Source: Gautieria morchelliformis (lineage: Eukaryota > Basidiomycota > Agaricomycetes > Gomphales > Gomphaceae). From it: 64,000 nt of DNA. The notes under the pieces are model-generated. The model was not told where the DNA came from. It saw only the letters and a program-made list of their open reading frames with translations, and did not search any database. The position numbers and the translations under genes are program-made. Numbering within the stretch: position 1 is the first letter of the stretch; every line of letters starts with the position of its first letter. Positions 47,883 through 56,622 of this stretch are shown here, one piece after another. The DNA is taken from contig WHVA01000077.1 in NCBI GenBank assembly GCA_015179125.1, forward strand, positions 62,001-126,000, written 5' to 3'.

Positions 47883-48451
47883 GATGCTATTTTTTCTTCA
47901 CGACCTGTTTTATTGCAGTCATTAAATGTAAATACCAACGATCATTACTGGGGAGAGTTGACTGCCACCTGATCATGTCGGTCAGTACGTGATTACGTGT
48001 AGAATATTTCCCAGCGGGAGTCCGACACAGAGATGAGCTTTGTCAACGTAAAACGTATTCTACTGTAACCGTACAACAAAATCCATAAAATAAACGAGTT
48101 CCCGGGGCCGGCATGTCTCAACGATTTCATCAGTAGGGGGGATACGGACCGTAAGCAAGCACCACCCTTCGGAGAGTCGTTCTATAGAGGCTGCCTGCCC
48201 GTGCGTGAAGCTCAGAATACGCGGCTCACGGCTTTGCGATTCCCGTCTTCGGAGTCGATCAAGCCCCATAACAGACTACAAAGGGATCATCCCGTGGATC
48301 AGCGCCTGTATTCCTTGCTCTATATGACGTGAACCAATACAACATACTCTTCAGCATGACATTTGCAGAGTATTGCCGGAAGTGGTCCATGAACCTTGCG
48401 GGAGTGCACAGGACGTCGCACATGAGTAGCTTAGTTTCGGCGGTCTGGATG
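47883..48451. other. Intergenic
   Basis: No supported gene; sequence just before 48452 may be decayed upstream exon of the transporter fragment. Confidence 0.35.
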
Positions 48452-49160
48452 GGGTGTCCCTGCGCCGAACGGTATGTTTTAATGCTATCGCTTTATCTAT
48501 CTAACGGTACACGTAGGCCTCATCCCCCAGGCTCCCATCCATACCCAATCTCTTGTCGTTTTGGGCCAGGCAGAGAAGAAAGACGAAGAAAAGGGGAATG
48601 TGAGCGGAAATGGCACGCCTTCTGGGGATGGGTCACTTGCTCGATTGACCTCAACGGACACTACCACTCACATAGCAAGGAGGGAAGTGGCCGTCGCTGT
48701 CGTGGAACAGCATGTCTCTAATTTGGCGCAAGGCGCAATGTGCCTCGTGCTTCTCACGGGCCTGTTCTTGCACGTTCTTGGTTTAATTCCTTGAGGTGTG
48801 TGTAGACCCCTTTCCCTGACGTCCCTTTGACACCAGTAATATACATCCATCTCGCTTTCAAGCGTTCTCGGTGGTCTTTTGTAAGTACTCCCCTCGTTGG
48901 CAAACATAGATGGATAGCCCCTGATGTAAATTGTTGTAGCTGGTACATGGGGCTCGACGCATTGAGTGCAAACGGAATCACGGCAAAGATTCATTTTCTA
49001 CTTCGGGATCGCACTCTCACGTCCCCCGTCAATCCACTCCACAATGTTTGGAAGTCGCGTATCATGCTGTTCACGCTTATAGAACTCATCGCGTTTGGTG
49101 CCACAATGGCTATCGTGCAGACCACCGGTCTTTTCACTGTACCCCACAAGTCTAACCAGC
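48452..49160 (+). pseudogene. BOR1-like anion (borate/bicarbonate family) transporter fragment
   Basis: Matches the later core of SLC4-like fungal boron exporters: GVPAPN|GLIPQAPIHTQSL across an intron (48472-48516), ARREVAVAVVEQHVSNLAQG with VLLTGLFLHVLGLIP, then VLGGLF|WYMGLDALSANG with an intron ending near 48939, TAKIHFLLRDRTLTSPVNPL and KSRIMLFTLIELIAFGATMA. In the family this region spans the transmembrane core. The first two-thirds and the C-terminus (beyond AIVQT) are missing. After LGLIP a TGA (48792-48794) stands where the family usually has Arg, and the following exon is out of phase. A relic, not a working transporter. Confidence 0.75.
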
Positions 49161-49485
49161 CTCCTGGTCAATTTGGCTTCCAGATCGCTGAGGTCTATGA
49201 CGGTACGCGAAACAGACCCTCCCCACCATTCTCACCCTCATTTATGACATCTCAATGCTCATATGCAGTACTGGAGCGCATGCTTGCTTCTGTGAACCCT
49301 GGAACACACCCACCTGGTTGTAGTGATGTGTAGAATGGATCGTCGGGATTCGTGAGTACACTGTATGCCGCGATTGACAACATTGGCGCGACATAGTCCA
49401 GCGAGATCTGCTCACATGACAGAAAGGAATAAAACCATATTTATTTCGTTCATTCTCAGTGCATATATATAGTGTCCACTTATGC

Positions 49486-50335
49486 ACCTCCGTTTCAGGC
49501 CAGTACCTTCGGATATCGTAAAAGTTGTCGTTGCAATCAGGACCGCCTACCACACCGCCGTACAGAACGTATGCTGCGCGGGTATCGTGTTGATGGCGCC
49601 GATATCATTCCCACCACTCGCGAGTGCCAAATGGGGGTTTGATGGTGAGTTCTGAGGCGGGGAAAGTTGTGAGTGTGCACGCAGGGTTTCTCATGTGTCT
49701 GCTTACAGGGTTGGAGCCAACAAGATAGGGCGCTGGAAAGGCAGGCACCCGTTCACATACCGGGAATAAAATGCAAGAAATGTCACTCACCTGACATGGG
49801 GTTCTTACCTAGCGCATAATCCACCTGGCACTGCGCAAAGTTATAAAAAGCACACAGCATCAGCTCACACAATATGGTATAGAAGGTCCGGCACGTCCCA
49901 TGCACTTGATATGCAGTCGCCTTGTTGGGACTGGACGCCATGGGCGCGTAGCGTGCCATGAGCATTGTGACATTGAGTGCAGGATTAAGACTTGCTGAGT
50001 CTGAGTCACCGCCATATCATAGGCGTCCGCCTGCTAGGACCCCCAACTGATATCAGCGACAATCCCAAGCTAAGGAATCGAAGGGTAAGCAAAGACATCA
50101 CCTTCTGTTAACAACCCACGTCCTTTTCCACTAATGATCCAATCTAAGTATTGTTCCGCCTTGACAGTCCATGAAGACCTATTGTGACCTGTGGCGAAGT
50201 CAGGACGCACGAGTGCAGCCTGCGTGAAAAGTACTGGGAGTGCCGGGGTTTTGTCATCCCAATTGAACACACCATCTTGGCCACCGAGCACGTACCATGT
50301 CCAGAAGAACTGGTCCCCGTGCAGGCTACTATTTT
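49486..50335 (-). pseudogene. GH9 endoglucanase, 5'-truncated
   Basis: C-terminal half of a glycoside hydrolase family 9 (cellulase) catalytic domain in several exons: GVFNWDDKTPALPVLFTQAA, GKGRGLLTEG, SDSASLNPALNVTMLMARYA, CQVDYALGKNPMS, YLVGSNP, HLALASGGNDIGAINTIP, VLYGGVVGGPDCNDNFYDIR and RRYWPETEV. The VGGPD.xDxFxDxR block and the following WxExE are the GH9 active-site signature that includes the catalytic Glu. The upstream two-thirds, including the N-terminal catalytic Asp pair and any signal peptide, are not found up to 50800. The exon after GLLTEG seems to contain TGA (RL*YGGDSD). Probably a dead fragment of a wood/plant cell-wall enzyme. Confidence 0.78.
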
Positions 50336-50824
50336 TTGTACGTCTTATCCCTCACCTGAGCATCCCCCGTGTATTGACAATGGCATTTAACTTGCTAATT
50401 GTAGACTTCGATGGCCTGCTCACATTCTTCAAAAATAACTTTGTTATACATGGACGGGTTTTCTGAGCCTTCTCTGCGAAGGATCACAGTGTCTTCTTGT
50501 TCGAGCTCCCCTATCTTCTGAGGGTGGGAGGTAGGAGGGTGTGTGTGAGGAAGGAATGCCTAGACATGAGCACCTGCGGTGACGGCCATGAATACACGGC
50601 ACATTGAGATGGCACATTTGTCATGCGCAGGGTGGACATGAGGGTCGTGCTTGTATGCACGCAGACTGGCAGCTTTTTTTTAGTACTGTAGGAATCTTTG
50701 CTATGTCAGTCACCATGTACTCTGCTGTGAAACGGAAGGAAAAAAAAAACTGAGATGAAAAATGCATCCAACAATTTGCATCTACGCTACGCTACGGTTA
50801 CCACACCTCTCTTGCCTCCAAACC
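50336..50824. other. Intergenic, no gene identified
   Basis: Region where the missing 5' part of the GH9 gene would be expected on the minus strand; nothing similar is visible. Contains short T8/A9 runs. Confidence 0.4.
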
Positions 50825-51574
50825 ATGCCTATTTCTAAATCTGCTGGTCTGAAGGGACAGAAGGTGCCAGTTGCAGCAGTAAGTCTCACTGGGCTAGCCG
50901 CAGACAAAGAAGCATCCTCCAAGAAGTTTGGCAAGGCACCAGCTACGACGGAAAAGTATGGACAATGCCAGCAACAGGGTTTTAAATGGCTGAATGACTT
51001 AATGGCTGTGGAAGCCAGAACATAGCAGCCTCTGGGGTGTCCCAGTCAAGGGAGTTTGCAGGATGCGAGCACAATGTTTAGCCTTGAGGTCCTCACGCAT
51101 GTGTTTGATAAAATACCTACGCAGGCATCTCCCTGGGTTCTGGCCCTCTTTATTGCCTCAAAGTGCTTTGGAGATAATGCCTGTGGCCCTGCCACTACCT
51201 GGCAAATTTATTCGGCCTTCAAAATGATGTGGCACCACGCGTGGGTGTTTTGCTTCGATCAGATATTCCTTTTTGGGTAATACTAATGCCTCTGATATAT
51301 ACATAGTGACCCAAATGGGAAATACCAGGGGTGCTGGAGGTGGGATGAAGAACGGCATTGTGGCCATGGTAATCCCACTCAATCGACTGAGGTGGATGAC
51401 ATAATCACAGCGGTGAAGAATAGAGATGGTGCCGAGGGGACACACTTCCACTCCTGTGCGATGAAACTGGAATACATGGATCGGATCATGGAGTGGTCCA
51501 ATATGCAGTGTCCTTCTACAATACTACAGGAATTAGGTCGCCTCCACGGTGAAGAGTACCACCTCCATGGGTAG
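50825..51574 (+). CDS. Repetitive-family protein, recombinase-like N-terminal region (uncertain)
   Basis: Reads MPISKSAGLKGQKVPVAAVS, TTEKYGQCQQQGFKWLNDLM, an intron, then DASTMFSLEVLTHVFDKIPT, ALFIASKCFGDNACGPATTW, a ~70-bp intron, then DPNGKYQGCWRWDEERHCGH, GNPTQSTEVDDIITAVKNRD, GAEGTHFHSCAMKLEYMDRI and MEWSNMQCPS before TAG at 51574. The KYxG..GWRW-GNP-EVDDII-K-GAEG-HS.AM order resembles the N-terminal, SAM-like part of a large Agaricomycete repeat family whose longer members I recall as being annotated like tyrosine recombinases (Crypton-like). No catalytic Arg/Tyr domain is present here, so it is short or truncated. Not verified. Confidence 0.4.
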
Positions 51575-52421
51575 CCTTGCTATAACCCATTGGAGTCTGG
51601 GCCAGTGGAAGGATGCTGAAGGTCTGGAGGTTCAAGTCATAGAGGCAAGCAAGAGGGTCCTGTCGTGAGGAAGACTTCAGGGCTACAGACGTTGCTAATA
51701 CTTGAAACGTCTCATGGAACCCTAATACGTGCCTAACGATCCGTAACGTACCACGTCACGACTTCACGATCATATTAACAATCTCTTACTCATTTTTCGC
51801 ACCCATATCTGAGTCGAGGTGCACACGCACACCCATCCAAGTCCATTCCGAGTACCAGAACTCACGCATGCGCCTACACGAGTCACCGAGTCCATTAGCG
51901 AGTCTGAGCCGAGCCTATATCCAATCCCTAGATCCGTATCACGAGTCGAGCCGAGACACGAGCGTAACTGACGAGCCGAGTATCAGGGTGGGTCGAGTCG
52001 ATCCCACATCACTATCAGCACGCGAAATATATTCTCCATTACATTCGAGCCGCGTACATCATTCCTATACAATCCCACTCACCATTCCGCCTCATCCTTC
52101 GAGCCAGCAAACGACAACCTACCCTTTTGCCTCATCACTCGAGCCACCAGATCAACACATACCTTTCTATCTTGTGTCCAGGCGAGACCGAGCAGGCGAG
52201 TTGCGGCACGGATATGCAGTGCCAGCAGAACACACGCACCTATTGTACGACCACTTCCTATCATCCTTACCATCCGTTCTACGTGTCGAGACCCCTATCC
52301 GAGTAGCTATAAGTAGTACGCAGTGTATGACTGAAGAATAACAAACACGAACCTTTTTTGATATCTTGTTTGACTTCGAGTTATTAGTCGAACCTCGAGT
52401 TATATTCACCTCTTGCGATCT
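51575..52421. other. Spacer left of Gypsy-D, possibly old LTR remains
   Basis: Rich in gagtcgag/ccgagc words like the D/E LTRs. An open frame at 51868-52341 is Ser/Pro/His-rich without a domain. A TATA-like ctataagtagta lies near 52310. It may be a degraded LTR, but no second copy was found in the window. Confidence 0.35.
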
Positions 52422-52972
52422 TGTAAGAACCCGGCCTTTGGCCGGTTACTTACCAGTAAAACCTTCTTCCGAGCCCGAGCCTTGTGCGTGCCCGAGTACA
52501 TATGATCCTTATCCGAGCCCGAGCCCGAGCTTGAGTTCATATCCGACCTTGATCCCATGCCTGTATCCCCTTAGTTACTGTTTCCGCTCCATCACGCATC
52601 ATTCGTATATTACATCGCCCTGACCTCGGTCTCCTGACCTCGCCCTGACCTCCCCTAATATGTTCGCCCCTGACTCGTACCCTCGCTCATATATAACCCC
52701 CCTTGTATGCATTCCTACTCCTCAGTCTGAAAATCAACTATCGTATCCCTTTGATCCTTAGCTAGTTTCTAAGCCTCGCCTCTTAAGCCAAACCTCGCTT
52801 CTGATTTGTTTACCTCCGAAGTTGGGACTCGTGCGTAGGGTCGGCGCAGCACATAAGCTGAAGCCAAGTCCCTCTCCGACTTCCCCATCCAAACCTCACC
52901 CCGTAACCTCAGACCTTGCCTCGGGTTTCGTCCCCGAACTCGGTCAACCTTACGACGGATCGTATTGTAACA
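52422..52972 (+). repeat. D/E-family LTR (5' LTR of Gypsy-D)
   Basis: 551 bp, TGTAAGAACCCGGCC to CGTATTGTAACA; the inverted counterpart is the Gypsy-E LTR at 54649-55191. It contains a ccgagcccgagcccgagc repeat and a TATA-like catatataacc near 52690. Confidence 0.9.
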
Positions 52973-53016
52973 GTATTTTCAGACTGCTTACACCCTACGT
53001 ATCCCTTTTCTTCACT

Positions 53017-54230
53017 ATGTCCATGATGACCCGTTCTCGCACCCTTCGGGGTATATCAGAACAACGACGTTTCTTGGAAGCCCCCGACGATTCACCACCG
53101 TCCCCCTCGCAGACCCCGCTGAGCCTAGTAACAAAGGCAAAGGTAGGGCTAACCCCGGTGATCCTTCAGGTGATCCGGGTGATGGCTCGGGAAATTCTGA
53201 CAGCGATCAGGACCTTCCCAACCTACCACCCGAGGACCTCGGCGACCTTGAGGACAACGAGCTTATGCGTCGAGTGTTCATCAAACTCGCGAAACCTCGC
53301 GAGCCCGAAGCACGAGCCAAGGTCAAGGATAGTTATGATGGTACTGACCAAGCCAAGCTTCGCACCTTCTTCCTTCAATGTGTACTCAACTTCCGAGATC
53401 GCCCCACAGCTTTCAAGACTGGGGCCTCGAAGGTACAGTATGCTATTTCTTACCTGTCCGGCTCAGCTCTACAGTATTTTGAGCCGGCGATCCTCAGCGA
53501 AGTCCAACCCGAGCCAGATTGGCTTGAGGACTGGGACAGCTTCAAAGCCGAGCTCGAGCTCAACTTCGGCCCATACGACAAAGCTGCCCAAGCCGAGATT
53601 GACCTCGAGAAGATCGTTATGAAAGAGCACCACAAGGCCGCGTGATTCTTTATCGACTTCGCCCGAGCTTCGACTCGGACTCAGTGGAACGATGCGGCCC
53701 TCCGACACTTCACCTACAAGGGCTTGGCCAAATGAATCAAGGACGACTTACTTCACTTCCCTCGATTCTGCAGCCTCGCCGAGCTTAGGAACTTCACGCT
53801 GGAGTGCGACAGCCGTTACTGGGAGCGTAAGGAATATGACACCATGATCAATGGTCATAGCTCCCAGCCTGCATGCACTGCTAATCAGTCCAGCAGCAAT
53901 GCCACTAACAACAACCAGTCGTCCAGCGGTTCTAATAACAATAAGAACCACAACAAGACTAACAACAATGGCAAGGGTTCCAACAACAACTCTTCGAACA
54001 ACAAGGGTCAGCCCGACATTTCGAGCAAACTCGGGAAGGATGGCAAACTACTTCCCGAGGAGCGCCAACATCGAGTTGACCAAGGCGTTTGCCTGCTTTG
54101 CGGCACCAAGGGCCACATCGTCAAGGACTGCCCGAAGAACAAGTCTACCAGCGGTAGCGGTTCTAAAGGTTGGGCAGCGAAGACCCCTAACGAGGGGACT
54201 TCGGCCTCCATTACGGAGGTGAAAAAATAG
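53017..54230 (+). pseudogene. gag: Gypsy-D Gag with two TGA stops and a frameshift
   Basis: Starts MSMMTRSRTLRGISEQRRFL. After a frame change near 53130 the Gag core reads DSYDGTDQAKLRTFFLQCVL, NFRDRPTAFKTGASKVQYAI and SGSALQYFEPAIL, similar to Gypsy-C Gag. TGA occurs at 53643-53645 (HHKAA*FFIDFA) and 53733-53735 (GLAK*IKDDL), both positions where an Arg codon CGA is plausible. The Asn/Ser-rich linker is followed by a CCHC knuckle CLLCGTKGHIVKDC (about 54090) and a Lys-ending tail at 54230. Confidence 0.88.
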
Positions 54231-54280
54231 GTAGCAACCTCGGAACCACATGATCCGAGGATTGCGGTAACCTCACCCGT

Positions 54281-54648
54281 GTGCTCAGACTCAGCGCCGC
54301 TTCTCATTCATTGTCCAAAGATTCCCTTAATGTAGATTTAACCTCGCCTTCGCACCCCAACGTCGCTTTTGTTGCATTAGTTGACTGCGGGTCCTCAGAT
54401 TGTTTTATTGAATCCAGATTTGTCCAGAAGTACTCTATGCCTGCTTATCCTGTCTCTCCTATACCCTTGAAACTATTTGACGGTAGTACTAACACTACCA
54501 TTACCCAAGCTCTAGACCTCTGCATTTGCTTTCTGACTGGCGAACAACAATGGGTTACCTTCTATGTAACCTCGCTCGACTCGAGTTGCTCGATGGTACT
54601 TGGCCACAACTGGCTCACCCGCTACAATCCGTCGATTGACTGGGTATT
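54281..54648 (+). pseudogene. pol: Gypsy-D protease fragment
   Basis: MLRLSAASHSLSKDSLNVDL leads to VAFVALVDCGSSDCFIESRF (catalytic Asp followed by Cys-Gly instead of Ser/Thr-Gly) and SMVLGHNWLTRYNPSIDWV. It is almost identical to the Gypsy-E protease. Cut by the inverted E LTR. Confidence 0.88.
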
Positions 54649-55191
54649 TGTTACGATACGATCCGTCGTAAGGTTGGCCGAGGTCGGGAGCGAAGCCCGA
54701 GGTAAGGTCCGAGGTCACGAGGCGAGGTTTGGATGGGGAAGTCGGAGAGGGACTCGGCTTCAGCTTATGTGCTGCGCCGACCCTACGCACGAGTCCCAAC
54801 TTCGGAGGCAAACGAATAAGAGGCGAGGCGTAGAAACTAGCTAAGGATCGAAGGGATATGATAGTTGATTTTCAGACTGAGGAGTAGGAATGCATACAAG
54901 GGGGTTATATACGGGCGAGGGTGCGAGTCAGGGGCGAACATATTAGTGGAGGTCAGGGCGAGGTCAGGAGGCCGAGGTCAGGGCAAGGTAATATACGAAT
55001 GATGCGTGATGGAGCGGAATCAGTAACTAAGGGGATACGGGCATGGGATCAAGGTCGGATATGAAACTCAAGCTCGGGCTCGGGCTCGGGCGTGGATATG
55101 GATCATATGTACTCGGGCACGAATATCACACGGCTCGGGCTCGGAAGAAGGTTTTACCGGTAAGTAACCAGCCAAAGGCCGGGTTCTTACA
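54649..55191 (-). repeat. D/E-family LTR (3' LTR of Gypsy-E)
   Basis: 543 bp, inverted relative to the Gypsy-D LTR. On the minus strand it is preceded by AAGGAGGGGATAC, a polypurine tract. The left flank gtatt (54644-54648) is the target duplication half seen in the window. Confidence 0.9.
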
Positions 55192-55362
55192 GTATCCCCT
55201 CCTTATGGCCGAGACCCTCGAGGCCGTAATGTGAACAAGGTTCGCCTATCCTCGAATCTAGATCCCGGCCCGATGTTAAGTAGCCGGAAGGCGAAGCTTA
55301 AATCGTAGCCAAGGTTAGATAAAAGGGTGGGTAGGAGGCAGCGAACCCAAGTGCCAACGAAT

Positions 55363-56471
55363 ATGGTGCGCCCGCAACCCCTCTTCAACTCAGCCGTCGA
55401 CGAGAACAGCGTGAACAACACGTTCGACCAGACATTGCTGTCTGAGGAGAACGGAGCCTCGGGTGAGGTTATGCCCGAGGATCGACCCAAGGTTGGCACA
55501 TTGCCAATTGATGAGACGGGGGCCATCGATATGCGGCAGCCGTGGCAGGAAGGGCCGAATGGCAAAAAGGTGAGTCGTCAAGTAGTATTGTTTTTGCTGT
55601 TCGCTGACTTGAGTAGTACAAACGAATGTTATTCTCGTACCACCCGACCGACTTGTCCCTATACGGGTACAAGCTCGCCGACGGGGGACCTCGTGAGTGG
55701 CAACTCGCGACCAAGGCCGACGCGAGGTGCGCGCGCTGCGAAGAGCGCGACTATACGTGCCTTCGGGCCGTTAGTCTCGACTTCGGCCTTGCTGACCAGG
55801 GTGCCTGCGTGTGGTGCAGGACACGCTCCTTGGGCTGTAGCATAGCCCAAGGTCGCCGCAGCAAGGCGACCTCAGGAAAAGGTCAGGCGGGTGCCGGGGG
55901 CAAGAAGCGAGCGAGGAGCGAGGAGGCCGAGGATGGGCCGAGGCCGAGGAAAGAGGCCAAGGTTCGGGACGAGGTTGAGGATGACAACGACTCGAGTGAC
56001 TGGGTCGAGCGGAATCTCGAGACGAGGGTTGAGAGGATGGAAGCGAGGATGAGCGAGGAGAAGGGTAAAGGGACAGAGGGAGCGAGGCAGAGTGAGGGGA
56101 AGGAAACCGAGGTGGAAGGTCGGAGGGCGAAGAAGGACAAGAAAGTGAAAAGGTCGGAGCGAAGTGCGGAGATGAGGGAATTGATAGCGGCAGTGAGGGA
56201 CGTGGGACAGAAGGTTGGCGAGGTTGGGGAAAAGGTGTGTGAGTTGTTGGGGGAGTTTAGGGCGGCGAACGATAGGATGAATCGGGCGGATGTGGAGTTT
56301 ATGAGGATAAGGAGGAGGCGGAATTATCTGAAGCGGATGCAGGGGGCGAGGGACTTGGCAGCTTATGGAGGACATGGGGGTCTGGTGGAGCGAAGTAGCA
56401 GTAGGAATGAGGAGGAGTCAGGCGAGGGTAGCGAGGAGAGCGAGGGAGAGGATATGAGGATGGTGGAGTAA
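55363..56471 (+). CDS. Antisense accessory gene of Gypsy-E (Cys-pair and coiled-coil protein)
   Basis: Two exons (55363-55569, 55617-56471) joined by a 47-bp GT..AG intron encode ~353 residues, transcribed opposite to gag-pol. Exon 1: MVRPQPLFNSAVDENSVNNT, LLSEENGASGEV, DMRQPWQEGPNGKK. Exon 2: YKRMLFSYHPTDLSLYGYKL, then two paired-Cys groups, CARCEERDYTC and ACVWCRTRSLGC, reminiscent of zinc-binding motifs in repetitive Agaricomycete proteins. A very basic/acidic stretch follows (KKRARSEEAEDGPRPRKEAK, likely nuclear), then helices AEMRELIAAVRDVGQKVGEV and AANDRMNRADVEF and an acidic end. A TATA-like gataaaagg lies at 55318-55326. No stop or frameshift, unlike the element's own pol. Function unknown; a DNA/RNA-binding or regulatory role is inference. 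Confidence 0.65.
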
Positions 56472-56509
56472 CTACTAAGAGAATAATGGAATTTCTTGGA
56501 TTTTATCGA

Positions 56510-56529
56510 TTTTTTTTTGTTTTTTTTTT

Positions 56530-56562
<33 letters not shown>
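56510..56562. repeat. T-tract (A-tract in Gypsy-E sense), 53 bp
   Basis: About 53 bases of T broken by two G, lying between the stop of the antisense gene (56471) and the pol stop (56623). It separates two converging genes. Confidence 0.9.
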
Positions 56563-56622
56563 CGGTTGTAAGGGGATTTTGTTATCTAGCTACTGGGTTC
56601 ATGGGGTTTAAACAAGGAATGG

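Larger units (their letters stand above)
52422..54648 (+). mobile_element. Gypsy-D LTR retrotransposon, 5' part (interrupted by Gypsy-E)
   Basis: 5' LTR, gag and the protease region of a Gypsy element, same family as Gypsy-E. The frame stops at the codons for SIDWV, where the inverted LTR of Gypsy-E starts after GTATT. The rest of D (RT onward) is not in the window and is expected beyond the right edge if the nesting is simple. Confidence 0.88.

Noticed and set aside
51868-52341. 157-codon Ser/Pro/His-rich ORF
   Set aside because: Low complexity, composition like the D/E LTRs, no domain; more likely non-coding LTR remains.
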